Positions 16,525 through 26,569 of a DNA stretch of 64,000 nt are shown one piece after another (positions within the stretch are counted from its first letter, which is position 1; the number at the start of each line of letters is the position of its first letter). Origin of the DNA: SIG607 sp036307305 (GTDB lineage Bacteria; Bacillota; Clostridia; Oscillospirales; Acutalibacteraceae). The translations under genes and the position numbers were made by a program. The DNA lies in assembly GCA_036307305.1 (NCBI GenBank), contig JAXJXV010000007.1, forward strand, positions 58,157 to 122,156, written 5' to 3'. Below the pieces are notes generated by a model. It ran no database searches and was not told the origin of the DNA. It saw nothing but the letters and a program-made list of their open reading frames with translations.

Positions 16525-16776
16525 ATGGAAGTTTTACAGATTATTATTGGTATATTACTTGGCTTACTTTCACTTGGTTTAATTGCTATTATTCTTTTCC
16601 AGCAGGGACACAGAGCAGGTATTTCAGGCGCTATTTCAGGCGCTGCCGAAACCTTCCTTTCAAAGAATAAGGCAAGAAGCAATGATGTAAAATTAAAGCG
16701 TTATACTATGTATGGTGTTATCGCTTTCTTTGTACTTGCCATTGCAGCAACCGTTGTTGCTACCTTGATTTCTTAA
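16525..16776 (+). CDS. secG: Preprotein translocase subunit SecG
   Basis: An 83-residue membrane protein, the non-essential subunit of the SecYEG export channel. Two hydrophobic helices (about 5-25 and 61-81) flank a cytoplasmic loop with the family's ILFQQGHRAGISGAISGAAETF pattern, which in most SecG proteins reads LLQ-x-x-K/R-x-x-G-L-S-G-x-x-x-G. AGGAGG precedes ATG. It has its own promoter and a strong terminator, so it is probably expressed alone. Confidence 0.9.
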   Translation: MEVLQIIIGILLGLLSLGLIAIILFQQGHRAGISGAISGAAETFLSKNKARSNDVKLKRYTMYGVIAFFVLAIAATVVATLIS

Positions 16777-16794
16777 TAATAAGAATAATAACCG

Positions 16795-16832
16795 CACAGC
16801 CGTAAACCTTTGTTTTACGGCTGTGTTTTTTC
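16795..16832 (+). terminator. Intrinsic terminator after secG
   Basis: A 12-bp stem CACAGCCGTAAA/TTTACGGCTGTG with a 7-base loop is followed by six T residues. Confidence 0.88.
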
Positions 16833-16874
16833 ATATTTACAGCTTGTTTTTCATAATCTTTATTGGGTGATTTT

Positions 16875-17141
16875 ATGAAAGCTTTTTTAATGATTATGTG
16901 GACGGCTGTGGGTATTTATCTGCTTCTTTATTTTATTTTGCTTATACTCACCAAAAAGCCGATTAAAACCATGGTGTTGACTGCTGTAATCGGTTGGTGG
17001 TGTTTAGCTATAATAGAGCTGACCTCCTTTTACACAGGACTTCATTTGCCCATTAACGTATCTACCGTCAGTGTTTCGGGATTAATGGGACTACCTGGGG
17101 TTGTTTTGCTTGAGATTATGAAATATTTAATATTTATTTAA
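16875..17141 (+). CDS. BofA family pro-sigma-K processing inhibitor
   Basis: An 88-residue membrane protein with two to three hydrophobic segments (about 2-28, 33-50 and the C-terminal part). The conserved end INVSTVSVSGLMGLPGVVLLEIMKYL matches the BofA family pattern of N-x-x-T followed by G-L-x-G-x-P-G-V-x-L-L. In Bacillus BofA holds the SpoIVFB protease inactive so that sigma-K appears late in sporulation. SpoIVFB is not in the window. The frame is open to TTG 16863, but that lies before the GGGTGA ribosome binding site, so ATG 16875 is chosen. Confidence 0.75.
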   Translation: MKAFLMIMWTAVGIYLLLYFILLILTKKPIKTMVLTAVIGWWCLAIIELTSFYTGLHLPINVSTVSVSGLMGLPGVVLLEIMKYLIFI

Positions 17142-17209
17142 AAAAATAGGTGAGAAAATTAATATTCTGTGGTATAATTAAATGGAATATAATCACCTTG
17201 GAGGAGTAT

Positions 17210-20200
17210 ATGCTTAATATTATATGCGGACGTGCTGCAACAGGCAAAACTACAGAAATATTAAACAGAATAAAATCCGCCTGTAAAGACGGAAAAAATA
17301 TTGTGTATATTGTTCCCGAACAGTTTTCATTTGAAAGTGAACGGGCTGTACTTACTATGCTTGGGGAAAAGGATGCGCATAAGGTTAACGTTATGAGCTT
17401 TTCCAGTCTTGCTGATACCTTGACTTCTTTGTGCGGCGGTAGTTGTCGTAGTGTTCTCAGCGATGCTGATAAAATTATGTTTATGAGCAAAGCTTTAAAG
17501 AGTGTTCAGGACGGTATTGATATATGGAAAAAGCATATTTCCTCTATTGGCTTTGCTTCTAAAATAGTTGATGTTATCGGTGAGTTTAAGGTCAGCGCCA
17601 TAACTGCTGACGAGCTTGACGAAACCGCTTTAAAGCTTGACGGTTCTCTAAAGGAAAAAATAAAAACTCTTTCTCTTGCATACCGCACCTATGACGCTCT
17701 TATAGGCGAAAGGTTTATCGACCCTGCGGACAGGCTGACCAAACTTTTTTACGACCTTCAAAAACATAGATATTTCGAAAATAATGAGGTATTTATTGAC
17801 GGCTTTGCAGGTTTTACAGGTCAGCAGTATAAAATTATAGATTTAATATGCGCACAGGCAAATTCAGTCTGTGTTGCTTTGCTGTGCGATAAAGAAAATC
17901 AGCAGGGATTGTTTGATAATACCATCATAACAAAGAATAAAATTACTGCTATAGCCAAAAAGTACAGTAAAAAAATTGATGAAGTATATCTTAAAAAAAC
18001 ATATTTTTTAAGCGAGGGAATAAAAAATACAGAAGAAATTCTTTCCTGTGTTACCGATAAAAATAAAGAATATAACAGCGACGGTGTTACATTGTGCGTT
18101 GCCAAAAGCAATGAGGACGAGGTTAAATTCGTTGCCCGTAATATAAGAAGACTGGTAAGAGAAAAGGGCTACCGCTATAGCGATTTTGTAGTTATTGCAA
18201 GGGATATAACTGCTTACGAAAATGCGGTGGAAAGAGAGTTTGACGCAAACGGTATTTCCTGCTTCTTCGATAAACGCGCCTGTCTGACGATTTCGCCCTT
18301 GTTTACGCTTATTGATGCGGCTATGGAATGTGCTTTACAGCTTAGCAGTCAGTCTGTTTTCCGTTTGCTTAAAACAGGCCTCGTTCTTGATATAACGGAT
18401 GAAGAGATAAGTGAGCTTGAAAATTACGTTTATCTGTGGGATATAGACGGTGAAAACTGGGATAAGCAGTGGGATATGGACCCTACGGGCTTTTCTAAAA
18501 CAGACGAAAAACGTAACGAAGAAATAAGCGGCACTTTAATAAGAATCAACGCGCTCAGAGAAAAAACCGTAAAGGCTGTAAAGTCTTTTGCTTATAGATT
18601 TAACGGTAATGTACAGGAAATGTCTTATGCAGCAGTGCATTTTCTCAGAGATATAAACTGTGCTGACAATATGAAATCAATGATAGAGTCGGCTAAGGAA
18701 ATATTTTCTGCTGAGGATACAGACGTGCTTCGTCAAAGCTGGGAACTTATTATGCAGGTGTTTGACGGACTTGTTAAATGCTTCGGAAAGGATAATATTT
18801 CCCGTGAGCAGTACAGAGAAATGTTTAAAACTGCCTGTGGCTTGACTACGGTGGGAAGAATTCCTCAGACTCTTGATGAAGTGACCTTTGGCGCGGCTGA
18901 CAGAATACGTCCCTCTTATCCAAAGATAGCCTTTATAATGGGTGCAAATTACGGTGTTTTTCCATCCTTGCCTGAAAATAACAGCGTAATATCCAATAAC
19001 GATAGGCGGATACTTAAGGAAACGGGTCTTGAAATAAGGGATAAAACCCTCTTTTTGTCGGTTGAAGAAAATATGCTTGTTTATTCCTGTGTGTGCTGTG
19101 CAAGTGAGCGGCTTTTTATCAGTTATTCGCAAACAGGTGTGGATGCCAAGGCAAAGGAACCGTCAGCTTTCTTTTCTTTAATTCGTGACAGGTTAAACAA
19201 CGTAGCGGTATTAAAGGAGCCTTATGACAGTCTGTGTCAGGAAAATTACCCCGAAACTAAAAAGGTAGCCTTTAAGACTCTTTGTAACTATATAGGAAAC
19301 AATACCTCAGGCTCGGTTGATATTGCAAAGGCTCTCTTTACCGATAAAAAACAACGGGAAAGGTTCGCTTGTGTTCAGGGCGCGTCTGCAAAGTACGTTA
19401 TGAAGCTCAGCGAGGAAAACGCAAAAGAGCTTTTCGGTAATAATATCAGTCTTTCTGCTACTAAATTCGATACATATCACACCTGTCGTTTCAGATATTT
19501 CTGCAGATACGGACTTGATACAGATATTATTCAACCTGCAAAGCTTGATACTCTGCAAAGAGGTACTATTGTTCACTTTGTTCTTGAACAGTTTTGCAAC
19601 GCTCATTTAAGCGATATAGAAAATGTAAGTAAAGAGGATATAGAAAAAGAAACTGACAAATATATAGGGGAATATTTTGAGAGCATAAAGGGTAGCGCTT
19701 TCTTGTTCACTGCAAGATTTAATTTCCTTGTCAGCAAAATTAAAGAGGGTATTATTGAGGTTATAGAGAGAATTGTGCAGGAATTCGCACAAAGCAAATT
19801 CAGACCGCGGCAGTGTGAGGTATCTATTGGAAATAACGGAACAATACCTACCGTTACCTTTCCTTTTTCAGATGACGGTAAGCTTTCCCTTTACGGAAGT
19901 ATTGACCGACTTGACAGTTGGGGAAGCTTTGTAAGGATTGTTGACTATAAAACGGGAAGCAAAACCTTTGAGCTTTCAGATACCCTTTACGGTCAGAATC
20001 TTCAGATGCTGATTTACCTCTACTGTGTTATAAGAGGAAATTCTCAGTACAAGGGTAAAAATCCGGCGGGGATATTGTATCTTATTTCCAAAAAAGACCT
20101 TGAGAAGAGCGGAATGGCTATGAACGGACTCATAAGCGAAAATATAGACGTGGTTGAGGCTATGGAAAAGGAAAACCAAGGTCAGTTTATACCTAAATAT

Positions 20201-20491
20201 AAGCTTAAAAAGGACGGTACTCCTTATAAGAATAATAACTCTTATATTCCCGAAGAGGCTTTTGATACTATTTTTGACTATATTGAAGAATTGGCAAAGA
20301 AAATGGGACAGACTCTTCACAGCGGAGATATAGACGTAGAGCCTGTTGATGCCTGTAACACAGAGGCCTGTAAATACTGCAACTACAGTGCTGTCTGCGG
20401 TATAGAGGACGAAGAACACAAGGCTGTTGTAAAGCTTTCAAATTCAGATATTATTGAGGCTATGAGAGGAGGCGCAGAGGATGAAACTTGA
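17210..20491 (+). CDS. addB: ATP-dependent helicase/deoxyribonuclease subunit B
   Basis: A 1093-residue AddB subunit of the AddAB helicase-nuclease that resects double-strand breaks and recognises Chi-like sites. The N-terminal Walker A motif GRAATGKTT is at residues 7-15. The C-terminal RecB-family nuclease includes GSIDRLD and VDYKTGSK. The iron-sulfur cysteines are recognisable: one in YHTCRFRYFC (about residue 765) and the rest in EACKYCNYSAVC near the end. The frame extends 60 bases upstream of ATG 17210, but GGAGGAG five bases before this ATG fixes the start. A TATAAT at 17173-17178 may be its promoter. Its end overlaps addA by 11 bases. Confidence 0.93.
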   Translation: MLNIICGRAATGKTTEILNRIKSACKDGKNIVYIVPEQFSFESERAVLTMLGEKDAHKVNVMSFSSLADTLTSLCGGSCRSVLSDADKIMFMSKALKSVQDGIDIWKKHISSIGFASKIVDVIGEFKVSAITADELDETALKLDGSLKEKIKTLSLAYRTYDALIGERFIDPADRLTKLFYDLQKHRYFENNEVFIDGFAGFTGQQYKIIDLICAQANSVCVALLCDKENQQGLFDNTIITKNKITAIAKKYSKKIDEVYLKKTYFLSEGIKNTEEILSCVTDKNKEYNSDGVTLCVAKSNEDEVKFVARNIRRLVREKGYRYSDFVVIARDITAYENAVEREFDANGISCFFDKRACLTISPLFTLIDAAMECALQLSSQSVFRLLKTGLVLDITDEEISELENYVYLWDIDGENWDKQWDMDPTGFSKTDEKRNEEISGTLIRINALREKTVKAVKSFAYRFNGNVQEMSYAAVHFLRDINCADNMKSMIESAKEIFSAEDTDVLRQSWELIMQVFDGLVKCFGKDNISREQYREMFKTACGLTTVGRIPQTLDEVTFGAADRIRPSYPKIAFIMGANYGVFPSLPENNSVISNNDRRILKETGLEIRDKTLFLSVEENMLVYSCVCCASERLFISYSQTGVDAKAKEPSAFFSLIRDRLNNVAVLKEPYDSLCQENYPETKKVAFKTLCNYIGNNTSGSVDIAKALFTDKKQRERFACVQGASAKYVMKLSEENAKELFGNNISLSATKFDTYHTCRFRYFCRYGLDTDIIQPAKLDTLQRGTIVHFVLEQFCNAHLSDIENVSKEDIEKETDKYIGEYFESIKGSAFLFTARFNFLVSKIKEGIIEVIERIVQEFAQSKFRPRQCEVSIGNNGTIPTVTFPFSDDGKLSLYGSIDRLDSWGSFVRIVDYKTGSKTFELSDTLYGQNLQMLIYLYCVIRGNSQYKGKNPAGILYLISKKDLEKSGMAMNGLISENIDVVEAMEKENQGQFIPKYKLKKDGTPYKNNNSYIPEEAFDTIFDYIEELAKKMGQTLHSGDIDVEPVDACNTEACKYCNYSAVCGIEDEEHKAVVKLSNSDIIEAMRGGAEDET

Positions 20492-23400
20492 GCTGACCAA
20501 ACAACAACAGGCGGCTATAGATGAGCAGGGAAGTATACTGGTTTCTGCCGCAGCAGGTTCGGGTAAAACAGCGGTGCTTGTACGCCGTATAATTAAAGCT
20601 CTTACAAGAAAAGAAAATCCTGTTCGCGCTGACAGAATTTTAGTTGTTACCTTTACTAATTCTGCCGCCGCCGAAATGAGAGCTCGTCTTGAAAAAGGCA
20701 TAAATGATTACTGCGCAGAAAATCCCGATGATAAGGCGGCTTTTAAACAAAAGCTGTTACTTCAAAGTGCTTCTATATGCACTATTGACTCTTACTGTAT
20801 ATCCCTGGTGCGCGACAACTTTCAAAAAGCAGGGGTAGCTATAGACTTTAAAATTGCTGAGGAAAACGAGCTTGAGGCAATAAAGGAAAAGGCTATAGCG
20901 GGTGTTTTTGAAAGATATTTTGCAACAAACGATAAAACCTTTGTCGCTCTGCTTGATGCATTTGGCGCTATATATGATGAAAAAAGCCTCTCTGATGCTA
21001 TAAAAAGCATTGGTGAGGTTGGTATGAATATGCCTTTCCCTGAGGTATGGCTTGAAAAAATGAGGAATAGATATGAATCAGGCTCGTTTGCTTTTTGGCG
21101 TAGCGAGGCTATTAGCGAAGCAGGTGTATACTTAGGCAGAGCCGTAAGATATATAAATGCCGCCGAGAAGTATTTGAGTGCCGATGAGAGTGTAAAATCT
21201 GCTTACGGACCATCTATGGAAAGCGCAGGAAACAGAACAGAAAAAATTGAGCGTGTGCTTAAAAACGGGGAATGGGATAACGCTTACGGTCTTTTAAATG
21301 CTTTTGCTTTTGACAGCTTTTCGTCCCTTAAAAATTCCAAAGAAAATAAAAATGCCGTTTGTGTGGCTCAGTTGAGAGATTTTGCAAAGGCGCAGCTTGA
21401 AAAAGCCGCCTCTCTTATTTACGAGTGCGAACAAACGGTGCAAAAGCATTACGAAACCACTGCACCTCTTTCTGCTCTTATGTTCGTTATTGCAAAAGAA
21501 TATTATGAAGAACTTGAGGCAATGCTTTTTAAAAAGGGAATTTACTCCTTTAGTCATATAGAGCATAAGGCGTTTGAGCTTTTATGCGAATATAAAAACG
21601 ACGAAATTATGCTAAAAGACGGCGCTGAGGAATTTATAAATCAGTACGATGAAATTTTTGTGGACGAATATCAGGACGTAAACGATTTACAGGATAAGTT
21701 CTTTTATTATCTTGCAGATAAAGGTAAGCATCTTTTTGTGGTAGGCGACGTGAAACAGAGTATTTATGGCTTCCGCGGCGCTAATCCCGAGAACTTTTTA
21801 AGTAAGCAAAATACGGCTGTGGATTACCGAGAAGCTAAGGATAATGAAATTAAGTCCATAATACTTGATGCCAATTTCCGCAGTAAAGCGGGTATTTGCG
21901 ATTCTATAAATTTCATGTTTGACCGCATAATGACAAAGCAGTTTTGCGGTATTGATTACAGCGCTACCGAAAGACTTACTCCAAAGGCAACCTTTCCTGA
22001 GCTTTCTATACCCAGCGCCGAGTTTCATCTTATAGATACAAAAGGCGAAAATGAAAAAAATGCAGAGGCCTCGTATATTGCCGATTACATTTTAAAAGTT
22101 ATGAATTCGGGCAAGGTTATCAGGGACAAGGAAACGGGAGAGCTTAGAAATGCACGTTTTTCTGATTTTGCTGTGCTTGTACGTTATTTAAAGCCTGTTT
22201 CTAAGGCTCTTGTCAGCGAATTTATAAAGCGGAAAATTCCTGTCAGCTATACAAAAGAGGGCTTTTTAGAGGCAAGGGAAATAAAAATTATGCTTTCTCT
22301 TTTGAGTGTTATAGATAACCCAACCCTTGAAATAGAGCTTCTTTCTGTGCTTATGTCACCCTTTTTCCGCTTTACCCCTGACGATGTTGCAAGGGTGAGA
22401 ATAAAAAGCAGAAAAACCAATCTTTATTCTGCTGTGGTAAGCGCCGCAGAGGATGGAAATGAAAAATGCCTGAATTTCCTGAAGATTATAGGAGATTTTA
22501 GAAAATATTCGGCAGTTATGCCACTTTCAAAGCTTATAACCCATATTTATGACGTTACCGATTTTACCGATGTAGCAGCTCTTATGAGCGACTGTCAGTC
22601 AAGAATAGCTAACCTTAATTATCTTGTGCGACTGGCAAGTGATTTCGAGGCATCGGGTAATTACGGTATAGCTGCCTTTAGAGAGCATCTTATAAGACTT
22701 GGCGACGGAAAGCTTAAGGGCGCGGTAATGAACGGGGGAGCAGACAGCGTTCAGCTTGTTACCGTTCATTATTCCAAGGGTCTGCAGTTTCCTGTGTGTA
22801 TCTTTGCCTTTACAGGCTCGGGCTTTAATAATAAAGACCAGAGAAAATCTCTTATTATTGATACCGATTACGGCATTTCCTTCAAGTATTATGACGAGGC
22901 TGAGGGCGGAATAGTTCCTATTGATAAAAAACTATTGTCAGCCTTTTTAAAGAAAAAACAGCTTAAAGAGGAACTGAGAATGTTCTACGTTGCCGCCACT
23001 CGCGCTGAGGACCGTCTTGTTATAACTGCGGCAAAGAAAAATCCTGAGGCTGTCCTTTCAAAGCTTTCTTCTAAGCTTTCTGCCGCAGATGACGGGATAA
23101 CAGAGGACATTTACAGCACAGCAAATTGCTATGCAGACTGGATTATTCCCTGTATGCTTTTGCACCCTGACGGACAGAGCCTAAGAAAAACAGCCGATTA
23201 TGAAATGGAAACAGAGCAGAAAAACCAGATGCTTATAACCATAGGCGAGAATAAGGAGGCTGTGGAAAGCGTAGAAGAACGAATTCAAACTGTTAATGAT
23301 AATGCCGTTGATAGTATTTGTGAACGGTTAGACTATAAATATCCCTTTGAAGAGCTTAGAAACGTGCAATCAAAGGCGGCTGTTTCGGTATTGGCGAAAG

Positions 23401-23969
23401 GGGAACAGACACAGGCTCAGTATGATTTTACAGCCTTACCTGCGTTTTTAAGCAGTACGGGACTCACTCCTGCCCAGCGAGGCACTGCTGTTCATAAAAT
23501 AATGCAGTATATGGATTTTGCCGCCGCAAAAACGGATTTCCAAAAGGAAATAGAGCGTCTTTGTGAATGGGAATATATAACTGAGGCTGAGGCTCAGGTG
23601 GATACTTTGCATATCCGCAACTTTGTTGAGAGTGAGCTTTTCGATAGAATTACTGCTTCAAAGGACCTTCGCAGAGAAATGAAGTTTTTGAGCTTTACGT
23701 CGGCAGATAAAATACAACCCGATTTACCTGAGCATTTAAAGAATGAAAAAATCGTGATACAGGGCGCGGTTGACTGTGTTTTTGTGGAAGACGACGGCGC
23801 GGTTGTTGTGGATTTTAAAACCGACAGAGTAAAGAGGGAAAAACAGCTTATTGATTCTTACGCTATGCAGCTTGATATATACGCGCAGGCGTGTGAGAAG
23901 ATTCTTGATATGCCTGTTAAAGAAAAAATAATATATTCTCTTGTGTTAGACAAGTGTATTGTGGTATAA
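20481..23969 (+). CDS. addA: ATP-dependent helicase/nuclease subunit A
   Basis: A 1162-residue UvrD-like superfamily 1 helicase with a C-terminal nuclease, partner of AddB. The Q motif and Walker A (TKQQQAAIDEQG, then AAAGSGKTAVLV, about 6-34) are at the N-terminus. Motif II appears as VDEYQDVNDLQD near residue 393, followed by VGDVKQSIYGFRGA; motif V is LVTVHYSKGLQFPV and motif VI is FYVAATRAEDRLVIT. The nuclease motif GAVDCV-VVVDFKTD sits near residue 1110-1125. It overlaps addB, as usual for this pair. Length is slightly below the Bacillus protein (about 1230). Confidence 0.95.
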   Translation: MKLELTKQQQAAIDEQGSILVSAAAGSGKTAVLVRRIIKALTRKENPVRADRILVVTFTNSAAAEMRARLEKGINDYCAENPDDKAAFKQKLLLQSASICTIDSYCISLVRDNFQKAGVAIDFKIAEENELEAIKEKAIAGVFERYFATNDKTFVALLDAFGAIYDEKSLSDAIKSIGEVGMNMPFPEVWLEKMRNRYESGSFAFWRSEAISEAGVYLGRAVRYINAAEKYLSADESVKSAYGPSMESAGNRTEKIERVLKNGEWDNAYGLLNAFAFDSFSSLKNSKENKNAVCVAQLRDFAKAQLEKAASLIYECEQTVQKHYETTAPLSALMFVIAKEYYEELEAMLFKKGIYSFSHIEHKAFELLCEYKNDEIMLKDGAEEFINQYDEIFVDEYQDVNDLQDKFFYYLADKGKHLFVVGDVKQSIYGFRGANPENFLSKQNTAVDYREAKDNEIKSIILDANFRSKAGICDSINFMFDRIMTKQFCGIDYSATERLTPKATFPELSIPSAEFHLIDTKGENEKNAEASYIADYILKVMNSGKVIRDKETGELRNARFSDFAVLVRYLKPVSKALVSEFIKRKIPVSYTKEGFLEAREIKIMLSLLSVIDNPTLEIELLSVLMSPFFRFTPDDVARVRIKSRKTNLYSAVVSAAEDGNEKCLNFLKIIGDFRKYSAVMPLSKLITHIYDVTDFTDVAALMSDCQSRIANLNYLVRLASDFEASGNYGIAAFREHLIRLGDGKLKGAVMNGGADSVQLVTVHYSKGLQFPVCIFAFTGSGFNNKDQRKSLIIDTDYGISFKYYDEAEGGIVPIDKKLLSAFLKKKQLKEELRMFYVAATRAEDRLVITAAKKNPEAVLSKLSSKLSAADDGITEDIYSTANCYADWIIPCMLLHPDGQSLRKTADYEMETEQKNQMLITIGENKEAVESVEERIQTVNDNAVDSICERLDYKYPFEELRNVQSKAAVSVLAKGEQTQAQYDFTALPAFLSSTGLTPAQRGTAVHKIMQYMDFAAAKTDFQKEIERLCEWEYITEAEAQVDTLHIRNFVESELFDRITASKDLRREMKFLSFTSADKIQPDLPEHLKNEKIVIQGAVDCVFVEDDGAVVVDFKTDRVKREKQLIDSYAMQLDIYAQACEKILDMPVKEKIIYSLVLDKCIVV

Positions 23970-23970
23970 T
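23941..23970 (+). promoter_or_regulatory. Possible promoter for yfmF-yfmH
   Basis: TTGTGT (23941-23946) and TATAAT (23965-23970) are spaced by 18 bases, overlapping the 3' end of addA. Confidence 0.45.
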
Positions 23971-24007
23971 TATACTGTTAAGTATTTATTTAATGGAGGA
24001 ATAAATC

Positions 24008-25282
24008 TTGCCCCAAAATTTCAAAAGAATAGCAGAGGGTGTAGATGCACTGTATCTGCCTAATAAATCATTTAATACGACCTATGTTTCGGTGAATTTT
24101 TACGTACCGCTAAACAGCGATACCGTAGCAAAGTATGCCCTGCTTCCTGAAATTATGGTTACCTGCAGTCAGGATTACCCCGACTACTTAAAGCTTAATT
24201 ATAAGTTATCTGAGCTTTACGGCGCCGACGTTATGTCAAACGTATCAAAGGTTGGCAACAGCCTTTGCATAAAGCTGTCTGCCTTTTCTATAAATAACCG
24301 CTATGCTTTTGGCGGTGAGAATGTGGTTGAGGATACCTTTAAACTGCTTCTTGATATTATTTTTAACCCAAAGGTTAAAAACGGCGCTTTTTATGAGGAA
24401 GACGTAAAAAGGGAAAAACGTAAGCTTATCGAGCGTATAAGAGGCGACCTTAACGAGAAGCGTATATATGCAAGAAACAGGCTTATAGCTGAAATGTTTG
24501 AGGACGACAGCTACGGTCTTTACCGTCTTGGTACTGTTGAGCAGGTAAATGGTATTACAGGCAAAGAGCTTTACTCGGTCTGGCAGGAAATGCTCAGTTC
24601 TGCTTATGTCAGCGTAAATATTATCGGTGAGCAGGAGCCTGTAGCCGTATACGAAAGATTAAGCGGAGAATTTTCGAAATTTGAAAGAAAAAATATATGG
24701 GACGTTAAAACCGTTTCTGTTCTTGCGCAAAGAGAACAGGCTAAAACCGTTGAGGAAAAAATGGATGTTGCACAGGGTAAGCTGGTTATGGGCTTCAACT
24801 GTGACGGCGGCGATGATGATTCTACCTTAGGCGTTATGGTAATGTGCGATATTTTCGGCGGCGGCACCTATTCAAGACTTTTTAATAACGTAAGAGAAAA
24901 AATGAGTCTTTGTTATTACTGCAGTGCGCAGTCGGTTCGTAATAAGGGTTATATAACCGTTGATTGCGGTATTGAACAAGAAAATGCCGAAAAGGCAAGA
25001 CAGGCTATTTTAAATGAGCTTGAAATAATGCAAGAGGGAAAATTTACCGATTTTGAATTTGAATCCTCTCTTAAAAATATAGGAGATTCCCTTAAAACCT
25101 ATAATGACAGTCAGAGTGGTCTTGACGTGTGGTATACCTTAAAGGCTATAAATGGTAATGTTTATTCCCCTGAGGAAATTATAGAGAAGCTGGGCGCTGT
25201 TACAAAGGAACAGGTTATAAAGGCGTCAAAAAGCTGTAAACTCAATACGGTTTATATGCTTAGCCCTGCGGAAAAGGAGTGA
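24008..25282 (+). CDS. M16 family metallopeptidase-like protein YfmF
   Basis: A 424-residue protein of the M16 (insulinase-like) peptidase superfamily, most like YfmF. In Bacillus, yfmF and yfmH are linked to the 5-aminopentanol modification of EF-P. The zinc motif HxxEH expected near the N-terminus is absent, as in other YfmF proteins, so this is the non-catalytic half of a pair. The later features (FYEEDVKREKRKLIERI, the second-domain segment DIFGGGTYSRLFNNVREKMSLCYYC) are typical. The TTG start is supported by GGAGGA six bases upstream. It is followed four bases after its stop by the catalytic partner. EF-P itself is not in the window. Confidence 0.85.
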   Translation: MPQNFKRIAEGVDALYLPNKSFNTTYVSVNFYVPLNSDTVAKYALLPEIMVTCSQDYPDYLKLNYKLSELYGADVMSNVSKVGNSLCIKLSAFSINNRYAFGGENVVEDTFKLLLDIIFNPKVKNGAFYEEDVKREKRKLIERIRGDLNEKRIYARNRLIAEMFEDDSYGLYRLGTVEQVNGITGKELYSVWQEMLSSAYVSVNIIGEQEPVAVYERLSGEFSKFERKNIWDVKTVSVLAQREQAKTVEEKMDVAQGKLVMGFNCDGGDDDSTLGVMVMCDIFGGGTYSRLFNNVREKMSLCYYCSAQSVRNKGYITVDCGIEQENAEKARQAILNELEIMQEGKFTDFEFESSLKNIGDSLKTYNDSQSGLDVWYTLKAINGNVYSPEEIIEKLGAVTKEQVIKASKSCKLNTVYMLSPAEKE

Positions 25283-25286
25283 GCGT

Positions 25287-26555
25287 ATGAAAAAAGAAAT
25301 ACTGAAAAGCCGTTTTGGTGAAAGCTACGTAAAATATGTTCACCCCACAGGTCTTAAGGTTTTTGTTTGCGAGAAGCCTGATTATTCTTCAAGCTATGCA
25401 GTTTTCGGTACAAAATACGGTTCTATAGATACTTTTTTCAGTAAAGACGGCGGAAATAATTTTGTCAGTGTCCCTGAGGGAATAGCTCACTTTCTTGAGC
25501 ATAAGCTTTTTGAAAGTGAGGACGGTGATGCATTTTCACGTTATGCTGTTACAGGGGCTAATGCAAACGCCTATACTTCTTTTGACAGAACCTGTTATCT
25601 TTTTTCATGTTCGGATAAATTTTACGATAATCTGGAAATACTTCTTGATTTTGTTCAGCACCCTTATTTCACAGCTAAAACTGTGGAAAAGGAACAGGGC
25701 ATTATAGGTCAGGAGATACGAATGTATGATGACAGTCCGTCCTGGCGAGTACTATTTAATATGCTTGAGGCTATGTATGAAAAACATCCTGTAAGAATTG
25801 ATATAGCAGGTACGGTAGAAAGCATAGCTGAAATTACCGACGGACTTCTTTATGAATGTTATAATACTTTTTATAATCCTTCCAATATGTTCGTATGTGT
25901 TGCAGGTAACGTTAAAGCTGACGAAATTTATGAGTTTGTAAACAGTCATCTTTTAAAAACACAGCCTGTTGAAATTGTAAGAGGTACCTTTGAAGAAGGA
26001 AAAAACGTTCGGAAAAAGTACACAGAGCAAAGTCTTGAGGTTGCCTCACCTCTTTTCTGCTTAGGCTTTAAAGAGGAATGTGACAATAGGGGCAAGAGCT
26101 TGGAAGAAAAAACCGCAATGGAGGTTACACTTGAGGTTTTGGCGGGAGATTGTTCACCTCTTTATAAACGTCTTACCGACCTTGAGCTGATTAACGACGA
26201 ATTCGATACAGAGTATTTTACCTCTACGGGATACGCATGTGTAATGTTTTCGGGCGAGTCTGAAAATCCTAAGGCGGTAAAGGAAGAAATAGTAAAGGAA
26301 ATTGCCCGTCTTCTTGAAAACGGCATAGATGCAAAACTCCTTGAAACTGTGAAAAAAGCTATGTACGGTGACGTTATAAGGAGATTTAACAGCACCGAAA
26401 ATATAGTAAGTCAGATGATAGAATGTGCAATGTTTGATTTCGATATGTTCTGTGAATCGGAATTAATTGCAGGTGTTACTGAGCAAAGTGTAAAAGAATG
26501 TCTTATGAAGCTTTACGAAGAAAAAAGTGTTCTTTCAGTAATAAGTCCTAAATAG
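25287..26555 (+). CDS. M16 family zinc metallopeptidase YfmH
   Basis: A 422-residue M16 peptidase with an intact inverted zinc motif His68-Phe-Leu-Glu71-His72 (GIAHFLEHKLFE) and the downstream glutamate in the EQGIIGQEI segment (about 134-142). The C-terminal M16 domain, which includes EVLAGDCSPLYKRLTDLELI, completes the fold. It probably acts with the upstream non-catalytic partner, giving the usual two-chain arrangement. The protein has no signal peptide. An ATP-independent peptidase role is expected by family; the natural substrate is unknown. It precedes lgt by 15 bases. Confidence 0.88.
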   Translation: MKKEILKSRFGESYVKYVHPTGLKVFVCEKPDYSSSYAVFGTKYGSIDTFFSKDGGNNFVSVPEGIAHFLEHKLFESEDGDAFSRYAVTGANANAYTSFDRTCYLFSCSDKFYDNLEILLDFVQHPYFTAKTVEKEQGIIGQEIRMYDDSPSWRVLFNMLEAMYEKHPVRIDIAGTVESIAEITDGLLYECYNTFYNPSNMFVCVAGNVKADEIYEFVNSHLLKTQPVEIVRGTFEEGKNVRKKYTEQSLEVASPLFCLGFKEECDNRGKSLEEKTAMEVTLEVLAGDCSPLYKRLTDLELINDEFDTEYFTSTGYACVMFSGESENPKAVKEEIVKEIARLLENGIDAKLLETVKKAMYGDVIRRFNSTENIVSQMIECAMFDFDMFCESELIAGVTEQSVKECLMKLYEEKSVLSVISPK

Positions 26556-26569
26556 AAAGGAAGTTTAAT

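Noticed and set aside
18677..19132. Minus-strand frame within addB
   Set aside because: No start signal and fully inside addB, which is continuous and conserved.
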